This document shows, in pieces, positions 1-7,442 of a stretch of DNA of 35,380 bases. Every line of letters starts with the position of its first letter. Positions within the stretch are counted from its first letter, which is position 1. Location: contig CAZJNX010000015.1 in the NCBI GenBank assembly GCA_964547415.1, positions 1 to 35,380 on the forward strand. Direction: 5' to 3'. The notes beneath the pieces were generated by a model. That model had not been told where the DNA came from. It saw only the letters and a program-made list of their open reading frames with translations, and did no database searches. The DNA comes from CAZJNX01 sp964547415. Lineage in GTDB: Bacteria > Pseudomonadota > Alphaproteobacteria > Rhizobiales > Amorphaceae. Made by a program: the position numbers and the translations under genes.

Positions 1-743
1 CGCCCGCCCGCAGCGCCCCGACGGCGGCCGCCGGCAAGGTCTTCCTCGTCACCCAGATCAACGAGGTGGTCGCCGTCTCCCAGGAGGACGGGACGGAGGT
101 CTTCAGCTACGCCGGGATCCCCGAATCGGCGGGCGTGCTCGCCGCGGCGAGCCCGGCGGTCTCGGGCGGGACGGTGGTCTTCCCCTACACCTCGGGCGAG
201 GTGATGGCCTTCGACGTGGCGACGGGCGAGCCCAAGTGGGCCGACTTCGTGACCCGCACCGTGCGCACCCTCGCCGTGTCCGGCCTGTCGGACGTGTCGG
301 GCAGCCCCGTCATCGACGGCTCCACCGTCTTCGCCACCGGCGTGTCGGGCAAGACCATCGCGGTGAGCCTGGCGACCGGCGAACGGGTCTGGGAGAACGA
401 CCTCGGCGGGGCGTCGACGCCGGTGGTGTCGGGCAACGCCGTCTTCATCGTGGACCTCGACGAGCGCATGGTGGCGATCGACCGGTCGGACGGCTCGATC
501 CTGTGGGCGACGCCCCTGCCGCGACCCCAGAAGCGGCGGGATGACGCCTGGTCCGGGCCGGTCCTCGCGGGCGGGGCGCTCTGGGCGATCTCCAACGACG
601 GCCGGCTCGCCGCGGTCGACCCGGCCTCGGGCCGCGTCACGAAGGACGTGGACGTGGGCCAGGCCGGCTTCCTGTCGCCGGTGGTGGCGGGCGGGCGGAT
701 GATCGTGGTGTCCGACGCCGGCGAGATCTCGGCGCTGCAATGA
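1..743 (+). CDS. bamB: BamB-like outer-membrane assembly lipoprotein, C-terminal part
   Basis: The frame is open from the left edge (codon phase begins at base 3) to TGA at 741-743, so the N-terminus lies outside the window; about 247 residues are visible. They form PQQ-type beta-propeller blades, with repeated patterns such as VVAVSQEDGTEVF, VMAFDVATGEPKW, TIAVSLATGERVW, MVAIDRSDGSILW and LAAVDPASGRV, each ending a blade with an aspartate-glycine turn and a tryptophan or similar residue. This matches the BamB (YfgL) propeller, the accessory lipoprotein of the BAM complex that inserts beta-barrel proteins into the outer membrane. The location directly upstream of der, 58 bases away on the same strand, is the common arrangement in proteobacteria. 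The lipobox cannot be checked. A PQQ enzyme is less likely because no dehydrogenase motifs are seen. Confidence 0.88.
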   Translation, partial: PARSAPTAAAGKVFLVTQINEVVAVSQEDGTEVFSYAGIPESAGVLAAASPAVSGGTVVFPYTSGEVMAFDVATGEPKWADFVTRTVRTLAVSGLSDVSGSPVIDGSTVFATGVSGKTIAVSLATGERVWENDLGGASTPVVSGNAVFIVDLDERMVAIDRSDGSILWATPLPRPQKRRDDAWSGPVLAGGALWAISNDGRLAAVDPASGRVTKDVDVGQAGFLSPVVAGGRMIVVSDAGEISALQ

Positions 744-801
744 GCGGCGGCGAGCCCCTCTCCCGGCGGCCACGGGCGCTCGCCGTCCGGGGGGCTTGAG
801 C

Positions 802-2253
802 GTGGCCGGACCCGAAACCGGGGAGGGGGCGGCGAAGGTCGCCATCGTCGGCCGGGCGAACGTCGGCAAGTCCACCCTGTTCAATCGCCTGGCGGGCAAG
901 CGCCTCGCCATCGTCCACGACCGGCCGGGCGTCACCCGCGACCGGCGCGAGGCCCTCGCCCGCCACGGCCGCCGCCGTTTCGTCCTGGTGGACACCGCGG
1001 GCTACGAGGAGGAGCCCGACGAGACCCTCGCGGGCCGCATGCGCCTCCAGACCGAGGCGGCCATCGCCGACGCCGACGCGATCCTGTTCGTGATGGACGC
1101 GCGAGCCGGCCTCACCCCCCTCGACGAAAGCTTCGCCGATCTCGTGCGCCGCTCCGGCAAGCCGGTGGTTCTCGCCGCCAACAAGGCGGAGGGGCGGGCG
1201 GGCGAGGCGGGCCGCCTCGAGGCCTGGGCCCTCGGCCTCGGCGAGCCCCTCGAGGTGTCCGCCGAGCACGGCGAGGGGATCGTGGACCTCGTCGACGCCC
1301 TCGAGGAGGCGCTCGAGGCGGCCGCCCCCGAGCCGGCGGAGGAGACCGCCCCCGGCGGGGACGACGGGGACGACATGGCGATCCCGGAAGGGGAGGAGGT
1401 CGCCGTCGACCCGCTGGACGACCCGGCGCGGCCCATCCACGTCGCGATCGTCGGGCGGCCCAATGTCGGCAAGAGCACCCTCGTCAACCGGCTGATCGGC
1501 GAGGAACGGCTCCTCGTCGGCGCGGAGGCCGGCATCACGCGGGACGCCATCGCCGTCGACTGGACCGCGCGGGACGGGGAGGGACGGGCCCGCCGTTTCC
1601 GCCTCGTCGACACGGCGGGCCTGCGCCGCCGCTCGAAGGTGACCGACAGCCTGGAACGCCTGTCGACCGCCGACACCATCCGCGCCCTGCGCTTCGCCGA
1701 GGTTGTGGTCGTCGTCTTCGACGCCACCATCGCCTTCGAGCGGCAGGACCTCAAGATCGTGGACCTCGTGGTGCGCGAGGGGCGGGCGCCCGTGGTCGCC
1801 TTCAACAAGTGGGACCTCGTCGAGGACCGCGACGCCACCATCCGTGCCGCGCGGGAGGCGGCGACCCGCCTCGTGCCCCAGGCGGCCGGCCTGCGCGTGA
1901 TCCCGGTGTCCGGCCTCACCGGCCGTGGCCTCGACCGGCTCCTCGCCGAGGTCGTGGACGTGCGCCGCCGCTGGTCGACCCGCGTGTCCACCGCCCGCCT
2001 CAACCGGTGGCTCGCCCGCGCGGTCGAGCGCCACCCGCCGCCCGCCGTGTCCGGCCGGCGCATCAAGATCCGCTACGTGACCCAGGCCAAGACGCGCCCG
2101 CCCACGTTCGTCGCCTTCTGCCAGCGGGCCGACGAGGTGCCGGCCGCCTACCGCCGCTACCTCGTCAACGGCCTGCGTGCCGACTTCGGCCTCGAGGGCC
2201 TGCCGATCCGCCTCCACTTGAGGAAGCCCGACAACCCGTACGTGGACGACTGA
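802..2253 (+). CDS. der: Ribosome-associated GTPase Der (EngA)
   Basis: Der is a tandem GTPase needed for maturation of the 50S ribosomal subunit. Two complete G domains are visible: the first P-loop GRANVGKST near residues 17-25 with DTAGYE as G3 and NKAE as G4, and the second P-loop GRPNVGKST near residue 218 with DTAGL and NKWD near residue 335. A KH-like domain closes the protein (residues about 375-483). The domains are joined by a long acidic linker rich in Glu, Asp and Pro. NKAE instead of NKxD in the first domain is usual for alphaproteobacterial Der as far as I recall. I chose GTG at 802 because a GGGGGG run ends seven bases before it; TTG at 796 is possible and adds two residues. 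Probably co-transcribed with bamB. Confidence 0.97.
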   Translation: MAGPETGEGAAKVAIVGRANVGKSTLFNRLAGKRLAIVHDRPGVTRDRREALARHGRRRFVLVDTAGYEEEPDETLAGRMRLQTEAAIADADAILFVMDARAGLTPLDESFADLVRRSGKPVVLAANKAEGRAGEAGRLEAWALGLGEPLEVSAEHGEGIVDLVDALEEALEAAAPEPAEETAPGGDDGDDMAIPEGEEVAVDPLDDPARPIHVAIVGRPNVGKSTLVNRLIGEERLLVGAEAGITRDAIAVDWTARDGEGRARRFRLVDTAGLRRRSKVTDSLERLSTADTIRALRFAEVVVVVFDATIAFERQDLKIVDLVVREGRAPVVAFNKWDLVEDRDATIRAAREAATRLVPQAAGLRVIPVSGLTGRGLDRLLAEVVDVRRRWSTRVSTARLNRWLARAVERHPPPAVSGRRIKIRYVTQAKTRPPTFVAFCQRADEVPAAYRRYLVNGLRADFGLEGLPIRLHLRKPDNPYVDD

Positions 2254-2288
2254 CCGCCGGTGGACGACCGGGCACGGAACGCCGCCTG

Positions 2289-2317
2289 TTGACAGTAGGG
2301 GCCGCCGGGGCGTCCAA
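2289..2317 (+). promoter_or_regulatory. Possible promoter for rnd
   Basis: A perfect TTGACA (2289-2294) lies 17 bases before GTCCAA (2312-2317), about 40 bases upstream of the rnd start and after the der stop. The -35 matches the sigma-70 consensus, but the -10 is poor, so this is only a candidate. Confidence 0.3.
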
Positions 2318-2355
2318 CGGGCTCCCACGCCAGCCGGAGCCACCGGAGCCTCGCA

Positions 2356-2970
2356 ATGACCATCCGTCTCCATGAACGCGACCTGCCGGGCCCCTGGAGC
2401 GGGACCGGCGCCGTCGCCATCGACACCGAGACGATGGGTCTCAACCACTTCCGCGACCGCCTGTGCCTCGTCCAGCTGTCGGCCGGGGACGGGACGGCGG
2501 ACCTCGTGCGCATCGAACGGGGCCAGCGGGAGGCGCCGCACCTCGCCGCCCTCCTCGCCGATCCGGACGTGGTGAAGATCTTCCACTTCGCCCGCTTCGA
2601 CATCGCGGCGCTGGTGCGCACCTTCGGCGTCATGGCGAGCCCGGTGTTCTGCACCAAGATCGCCTCGCGCCTGTCCCGCACCTACACCGACCGGCACGGC
2701 CTCAAGGACCTCACCCGGGAGTTCCTCGGGGTGGAGCTCTCCAAGCAGCAGCAGAGCTCGGACTGGGGCGCGGAGGAACTCACCGAGGCGCAGATGCGCT
2801 ACGCCGCCCAGGACGTCCTCTACCTCCACGACCTGCGCGACGCCTTGACCCGCCGCCTCGAGCGGGAGGGCCGCATGGCGCTTGCCACCACCTGCTTCGG
2901 ATTCCTGTCGACCCGCGTCGCCCTCGACCTGTCGGGCTGGGAGGAGGAGGACATCTTTTCCCATTCCTGA
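2356..2970 (+). CDS. rnd: Ribonuclease D, short form without HRDC domain
   Basis: This 204-residue protein is a DEDDy-type 3'-5' exoribonuclease, the family that trims tRNA and other RNA precursors. The catalytic acids can be placed: D23 and E25 in AIDTET, D82 in FHFARFD, and Y149 with D153 in YAAQD. It ends soon after the exonuclease fold and lacks the C-terminal HRDC domains of the roughly 375-residue E. coli enzyme; short RNase D proteins of this size are widespread in Alphaproteobacteria. ATG at 2356 follows GGAGCC at suitable distance. It lies 102 bases after der, with a possible promoter of its own, and before lptC. The substrate is not visible from sequence. Confidence 0.93.
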   Translation: MTIRLHERDLPGPWSGTGAVAIDTETMGLNHFRDRLCLVQLSAGDGTADLVRIERGQREAPHLAALLADPDVVKIFHFARFDIAALVRTFGVMASPVFCTKIASRLSRTYTDRHGLKDLTREFLGVELSKQQQSSDWGAEELTEAQMRYAAQDVLYLHDLRDALTRRLEREGRMALATTCFGFLSTRVALDLSGWEEEDIFSHS

Positions 2971-3182
2971 CACGCCGGCGCGACGCCTTTGCAACAGGAA
3001 ACGGGGGTCGAACGGGCGGCGCGCCCGCGGGACTCGGCGCGGCCGCCCCGCGCTGGTATAGGGCAGGATGGTCGCGCGGGTCCGGGAACACGCTCGCCGA
3101 CGCTTGTCAACGGCCCGGCACACGCCATCTGCGGTCGTGGGCGACGTTTCGCCCGCGCACGGGCGGCGGCGGGCCCTTCGTG

Positions 3183-3893
3183 GTGGACTGGGTCTTGTAT
3201 CGGGCGGACGGCGTGGCTCTCGGCGAGGTGGACATCTCGGACGACCGCCTCGAGCGGGCCGTCAGGCGCGCCCGCCTGCAGGAGCGCGCGGTGCGCCATT
3301 CCCGGCGGGTGCGCCGCCTGCGGGTCGTGGTGCCGCTCGTGGGGGGGCTTCTCGCCTTCGCCCTCGCGGCGCTCGCGGTCCTGCCCTCGCTGATGCCGCT
3401 CGCGGGGCTGAAGGGCATCGACATCACGGCGGACGGGCTCGTCATGAACAACCCGCGCCTGTCGGGCCACCTGACGGAGGAGCGGCGCTACAACGTGGAG
3501 GCCGCCCGCGCCGTCCAGAGCATCCTCGACCCGACGCAGCTGAGGCTCGAGCGGATCGTGGCCGAGCTCGAGATGGAGAACGACGGCTGGGTTCGGATCG
3601 ACGGGGCCCGCGCGTTCTACGACACGGACACGGAGATCCTGGAGCTGTCGGGCGGCGTGCGGATCACCTCCAGCGAGGGGACGGAGGCACGCCTTGCGAC
3701 CGCCTCGGTCTTCCTGAAGGACGGGCGGGTGGTGAGCCCGGAGGCGATCGAGATCGATTCGCCCAAGGGCGCGATCCGCGCCGGGCGGATCGACGTGGAG
3801 GAATCGGGCGACGTCATCCGCATGCGCGGGGGCGTGTCGATCACGATCGACCCGTCGAAGGCGGTGCCCCCGCCCGGCGGGGCGACGAACTGA
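3183..3893 (+). CDS. lptC: LPS export ABC transporter periplasmic protein LptC
   Basis: LptC is the single-pass inner-membrane protein that receives lipopolysaccharide from LptB2FG and passes it to LptA. The visible protein has a basic cytoplasmic stretch (RHSRRVRRLRV), one membrane segment at about residues 50-70, then a beta-rich periplasmic domain with typical LptC elements such as the AITADGL-like segment IDITADGLVMNNPRLSG and DSPKGAIRAGRI. It ends 13 bases before lptA, so the two are surely one operon. The start is uncertain: the frame stays open through rnd, and GTG codons at 3180, 3183 and 3213 and TTG at 3195 all precede the basic segment with no strong ribosome binding site. I use GTG 3183 (236 residues). 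Confidence 0.85.
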   Translation: MDWVLYRADGVALGEVDISDDRLERAVRRARLQERAVRHSRRVRRLRVVVPLVGGLLAFALAALAVLPSLMPLAGLKGIDITADGLVMNNPRLSGHLTEERRYNVEAARAVQSILDPTQLRLERIVAELEMENDGWVRIDGARAFYDTDTEILELSGGVRITSSEGTEARLATASVFLKDGRVVSPEAIEIDSPKGAIRAGRIDVEESGDVIRMRGGVSITIDPSKAVPPPGGATN

Positions 3894-3906
3894 GGGAGAG
3901 CGCCGG

Positions 3907-4479
3907 ATGGGCGTCGGGTCGAAGCTGTCACCTTTCCTTTTCGCGCTGGCGCTCGCGCTCGCGCTGCCGGCGGCCGGTCCCGCCCGCGCCCAGACGTTCG
4001 ACACCGGCTTCGCCCAGCTCGCGGGCGATTCGGGCGAGCCCATCGAGATCGAGGCCGACGAACTCGAGGTGCGCGACACCGAGGGCGTCGCCGTGTTCTC
4101 CGGCAACGTGACGGTCCGCCAGGCCGGCGCCGCGCTCCAGACCCAGGAGCTCACCGTCCACTACGTGCGCGACCGGACGGGCGAGGGCGGCGGGGCCGAG
4201 GCGGCGGCCCTCGAGCCGGGCCAGAACCAGGAGATCGCCCGCCTCGTCGCCTACGGCCGGGTGCTCGTGACGGCCGAGGGGCAGGCCGCCACCGGGGACC
4301 GCGGTTTCGTGGACATGCAGGGCCGGACCATGGAGATCGCCGGCAACGTCACCCTCACCCAGGGCGCCAACGTGGTGACCGGGGACCGGCTGGTCGTCGA
4401 CCTCGACAACGGCAAGGCGCGGGTGGAGTCCCAGTCACGGGTGCGCGTCCTCCTCAGCCCCGGCGGCGAGCAGGACTGA
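3907..4479 (+). CDS. lptA: Periplasmic LPS bridge protein LptA
   Basis: A 190-residue exported protein of the OstA/LptA family, which polymerises into the periplasmic filament along which lipopolysaccharide travels from LptC to LptD. Residues 1-28 are a clear signal peptide ending in GPARA-Q. The mature part has the beta-jellyroll repeats of the family: PIEIEADELEVRDTEGVAVF, FSGNVTVRQAGAALQTQEL, then GNVTLTQGANVVTGDRLVVDLDNGKARVE. ATG at 3907 is preceded by an AGGGAGAG box about eight bases away. In most Alphaproteobacteria lptB (and often rpoN) follows directly; here the next gene is a convergent Lrp-family gene and lptB is not in the window. Confidence 0.95.
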   Translation: MGVGSKLSPFLFALALALALPAAGPARAQTFDTGFAQLAGDSGEPIEIEADELEVRDTEGVAVFSGNVTVRQAGAALQTQELTVHYVRDRTGEGGGAEAAALEPGQNQEIARLVAYGRVLVTAEGQAATGDRGFVDMQGRTMEIAGNVTLTQGANVVTGDRLVVDLDNGKARVESQSRVRVLLSPGGEQD

Positions 4480-4509
4480 GCCCACGCCGGGGCCGGGGCG
4501 CGACGCGCC

Positions 4510-4640
4510 GATCGGCGCCGAGCTGGTCGGCGGTCTGCCGGACCCGCGCGACAGGCGGACGCGGCCTCGCACCGTCCGAGGTGGGCGCTTCGCCGGCCGG
4601 TCAGGCGTCCACCCGGCCGCCGACCAGCTCCGCGCCGATC
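4510..4640. repeat. 24-base inverted repeat pair (23/24) between lptA and lrp ends
   Basis: Bases 4510-4533 and 4617-4640 are reverse complements with a single mismatch, separated by 83 bases. The right arm is the coding sequence of IGAELVGG near the C-terminus of the Lrp-family gene on the minus strand. The left arm therefore spells the same peptide on the plus strand, just after the lptA stop, without any open gene around it. It may form a long-range hairpin at the end of both converging transcripts or be a small inverted duplication of the lrp 3' end. Confidence 0.75.
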
Positions 4641-5098
4641 GACACCCGCGGCAGGTTCTTGGACTGGCGGATGGTGAGCGTGGTGCGCACGCTGTCCACG
4701 TTTTCCGCCGTCGTCAGCTGGCGGATGATGAAGTCCTAGAAGTCGCGCAGGTTCTCGGCCACGCACATGAGCAGGAAGTCCACCTCGCCCGAGAGCATCC
4801 ACGCCTCGCGCACGATGTCCCACTCGCGCAGCCGCGCCTCGAAGGCCACGAGGTCCTGTTCGCTCTGCCGCGTCAGCCCCACGAAGGCGAAGGCGGAGAT
4901 GTCGAAGCCGAGTTCCCGCTCGTCGAGAAGGGCGCGGTAGGAGCGGATGACCCCGGACTGCTCGAGCGCACGCACGCGGCGCAGGCACGGCGGTGCGGAG
5001 ATTCCCACCCGCCGCGCGAGCTCCACGTTGGTCATGCGCCCGTCCTCCTGGAGCTCCTTCAGGATCTTCCAGTCGGTGGCGTCGAGCCTGAGCTTCAT
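4601..5098 (-). pseudogene. Lrp/AsnC transcriptional regulator interrupted by one in-frame amber codon
   Basis: Starting at ATG 5098, the product begins MKLRLDATDWKILKELQEDG, a winged-helix Lrp N-terminus with the recognition helix ARRVGISAPPCLRRVRALE, followed by the ligand-binding (RAM) domain with SGEVDFLLMCVA. Codon 121 (4736-4738) is TAG. Reading on in the same frame gives DFIIRQLTTAENVDSVRTTL and a normal family ending, to TGA at 4601-4603, for a total of 165 codons. No frameshift is needed, and the family usually has glutamine near the stop, so CAG to TAG is the simplest change. The truncated 120-residue product would keep the DNA-binding domain but lose the last strands of the RAM domain used in oligomer contacts. 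It may be a recent pseudogene, a sequencing error, or a read-through gene. Confidence 0.85.
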
Positions 5099-5150
5099 CG
5101 GCGGGTCACTCCGGGGCGGGCGCGCGGGGGGCCGGCTCGCCCCCGTCATT

Positions 5151-5160
5151 AACGATCGTT
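5151..5160. promoter_or_regulatory. Perfect palindrome in the lrp/ELM1 divergent region
   Basis: AACGATCGTT is its own reverse complement and is one of the few AT-richer patches in the 174 bases between the divergent lrp and ELM1-family starts. Lrp-family regulators often control themselves and a divergent neighbour, so this is a plausible operator, but only a single copy is seen. Confidence 0.35.
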
Positions 5161-5272
5161 GCGTGACACGTCATCTTGGAAATGGCCGGCAGCACGATCC
5201 GATGTGTGTCCGGCAAGGAAAGTTCACAAGCCGTGCCATCGGCTTCGCCGCGGACGCCGCCGGAGACCGGCG

Positions 5273-6220
5273 ATGACCGCGACCGCTCGCCGCGCCCTTC
5301 TCCTCGCGCCCGCCGGCAAGACGGGCCACCTCAACCAGTGCATCGGCATCGCCGAACGGCTCGGCATCCCCTTCGCGATCGCCGAGATCCCGCGGGAGGG
5401 GCCCGTGCGGCGGCTCGTTTCCACCCTCGCCCGCAAGCGCCGGGACGGGCCGGAGGTTCCCGCCGACGGCGCGGCGATCGTGATCGCCTCGGGCCGGCAG
5501 GCGCTTTCCCCCGCGCGGGCGATCGCGAGGCGCTTGGCCCCGCGCCCGTTCGTGGTCTTCCTCGGGGCCACGCGGGCGACGGCGGGCGCCTTCGACCTTG
5601 CCTGGGCACCCGCCCACGACGGGCTCTGCCCGGGCGAGAGGCTGATCGTGACGCCCACGAGCCCCGGGCGCGTGACGCCGGAGGGGCTGGCGGCGGCGGC
5701 CGAGGCGCTTGGCCCGCGCCTTGCCGGGCTCCCCCGCCCGCGCATCGCCGTCCTCGTCGGCGGGCAAAGCCGCGCCTACCGCTTCGGCACCACGGAGGCG
5801 GAGGAGCTCGGCTCGGTGCTCGCGGGCTTTTCCCGCGCCAACGAGGCGAGCCTCATGGTCACCCCCTCCCGGCGGACGGGCGCGGCGGCGACGGCGATCC
5901 TTGAAGAGAAGCTCGCGGGCCCGCGCACCTTCTTCTGGGACGGGGCGGGGGAAAGCCCGCTCGCGGGCATGCTGGGCCTTGCCGACGCCACCGTCGTCAC
6001 CTGCGATTCGGTCAACATGCTGAGCGAGGCGGCCCTCACGGGCCGGCCGGTCTACGCCTGGCCGCTCCCCGGCGGTCGGGCCAAGTTCGACCGCTTCCAC
6101 GCCGCCCTCGAGGCCGCGGGCGCCATGCGCTGGTTCGACGGCACGCTCGCCACCTGGCGCTACCGGCCCCTCGACCCGGCCGCCGAGATCGCCGCCGCCA
6201 TCGCCCGCCGCCTCGGCTGA
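5273..6220 (+). CDS. ELM1-family (DUF1022) protein
   Basis: A 315-residue protein of the family named after plant mitochondrial fission factor ELM1, which is common in Alphaproteobacteria. It looks like a glycosyltransferase-B-type fold: an N-terminal half with GKTGHLNQCIGIAERLG and IVIASGRQALSPARAIAR, and a C-terminal half with RIAVLVGGQSRAYRF, SLMVTPSRRTG and TVVTCDSVNMLSEAALTGRP, the last resembling a nucleotide-sugar binding motif. The bacterial function is not established, and I do not assign one. ATG 5273 follows GGAGACC; a longer frame upstream (from 5159) has no family residues. It is divergent from the broken lrp gene and 134 bases upstream of trxB. Confidence 0.88.
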   Translation: MTATARRALLLAPAGKTGHLNQCIGIAERLGIPFAIAEIPREGPVRRLVSTLARKRRDGPEVPADGAAIVIASGRQALSPARAIARRLAPRPFVVFLGATRATAGAFDLAWAPAHDGLCPGERLIVTPTSPGRVTPEGLAAAAEALGPRLAGLPRPRIAVLVGGQSRAYRFGTTEAEELGSVLAGFSRANEASLMVTPSRRTGAAATAILEEKLAGPRTFFWDGAGESPLAGMLGLADATVVTCDSVNMLSEAALTGRPVYAWPLPGGRAKFDRFHAALEAAGAMRWFDGTLATWRYRPLDPAAEIAAAIARRLG

Positions 6221-6354
6221 GGCGGCATCGCACGGCCGAGCGGATCGTGCTATGCTTGCGCGACGGGCCCCGAAGGCGCACCTATGCAGGCGACGGGGGC
6301 CCGGCCCGCCCGCGCGCGGGCCCGCCTCTCCCACGCCGTGACGGGATCACCGCC

Positions 6355-7341
6355 ATGCCTTCCCAATCGCTCCACGCGCGGCTCCTCATCCTCGGCTCGG
6401 GTCCGGCCGGCTACACCGCCGCCATCTATGCCGCCCGCGCCATGCTGGAGCCCGTCCTCGTCTCGGGCATCCAGCCCGGCGGGCAGATGACCATCACCAC
6501 CGACGTCGAGAACTACCCGGGCTTCGCCGACGTGATCCAGGGCCCCTGGCTCATGGAACAGATGCGCCTGCAGGCCGAGCACGTCGGCACGCGGATGGTG
6601 TCCGACCACATCGTCTCGGCCGACCTGTCGCGCCGCCCGTTCGTCCTGAAGGGGGACGGGGGCGCCACCTACACCGCCGACGCCCTGGTGATCGCCACGG
6701 GCGCCCAGGCGAAGTGGCTCGGCCTTCCCTCCGAGGAGGCGTTCAAGGGCTACGGCGTGTCGGCCTGCGCCACCTGCGACGGCTTCTTCTACCGCGGCAA
6801 GGAGGTGGTCGTGGTGGGCGGCGGCAACACCGCCGTCGAGGAGGCCCTGTTCCTCACCAACCACGCCGCGAAGGTGACGCTGATCCACCGCCGGGACGCC
6901 CTGCGCGCGGAGAAGATCCTGCAGGAGCGCCTGTTCGCCCACCCGAAGGTGGAGGTGGTCTGGAACGCGGTGGTCGACGACGTCCTCGGCGGCGGCATGC
7001 CTCCGTCGGTCTCGGGCGTGCGCCTCAGGGACACCGTCACCGGGAAGACGCGGGAGCTGGCGACCGACGGCGTGTTCGTCGCCATCGGCCACGCACCGCA
7101 GACGGCCCTGTTCGCCGATCAGGTGCGGATGCGCGAATCGGGCTACATCTGGACGGCGGCGGATTCGACGGCGACGAGCGTGCCCGGCGTCTTCGCCGCG
7201 GGCGACGTGACCGACGACGTCTACCGCCAGGCGGTCACGGCCGCGGGGATGGGCTGCATGGCCGCCCTCGAGGCGGAACGCTTCCTCGCGGGCCTGCCCG
7301 CCGAGGTGGCCCACCCGGAGGACGCGCCGGCCGCCGCCTGA
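6355..7341 (+). CDS. trxB: Thioredoxin-disulfide reductase
   Basis: TrxB transfers electrons from NADPH through FAD and a redox disulfide to thioredoxin in the cytoplasm. Visible motifs: the FAD-binding LGSGPAGYTAAIYAARA (residues 13-29), GGQMTITTDVENYPGF, the active-site CATC (C138 and C141), the NADPH-binding VVGGGNTAVEEAL near residues 153-165 with the basic HRRDALRAEK, and the C-terminal FAD segment FAAGDVTDDVYRQAVTAAGMG. Length (328 residues) is normal. ATG 6355 is preferred to upstream codons because family homology begins right after it. The gene is followed 101 bases later by a LysR regulator on the same strand, a pairing seen in many Alphaproteobacteria. Confidence 0.97.
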   Translation: MPSQSLHARLLILGSGPAGYTAAIYAARAMLEPVLVSGIQPGGQMTITTDVENYPGFADVIQGPWLMEQMRLQAEHVGTRMVSDHIVSADLSRRPFVLKGDGGATYTADALVIATGAQAKWLGLPSEEAFKGYGVSACATCDGFFYRGKEVVVVGGGNTAVEEALFLTNHAAKVTLIHRRDALRAEKILQERLFAHPKVEVVWNAVVDDVLGGGMPPSVSGVRLRDTVTGKTRELATDGVFVAIGHAPQTALFADQVRMRESGYIWTAADSTATSVPGVFAAGDVTDDVYRQAVTAAGMGCMAALEAERFLAGLPAEVAHPEDAPAAA

Positions 7342-7442
7342 CCGCGGCCGGCGGCGAATCGGTTACCATCGACCCCGGGAAGGCGCGGCGCGGGACCGGC
7401 GCCCCCGGGTGGGAAACGTCAAGGGCGGAGCGCCGGTCGCGC

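Noticed and set aside
3052..3110. GGTATAGGG and TTGTCA as a promoter for lptC
   Set aside because: The two elements are in the wrong order and neither has a matching partner hexamer at 16-18 bases.
4736..5149. Longer Lrp start at 5149 (17 extra residues)
   Set aside because: The extra residues are Pro/Arg-rich; the family starts at MKLRLDATDW, so ATG 5098 was chosen.
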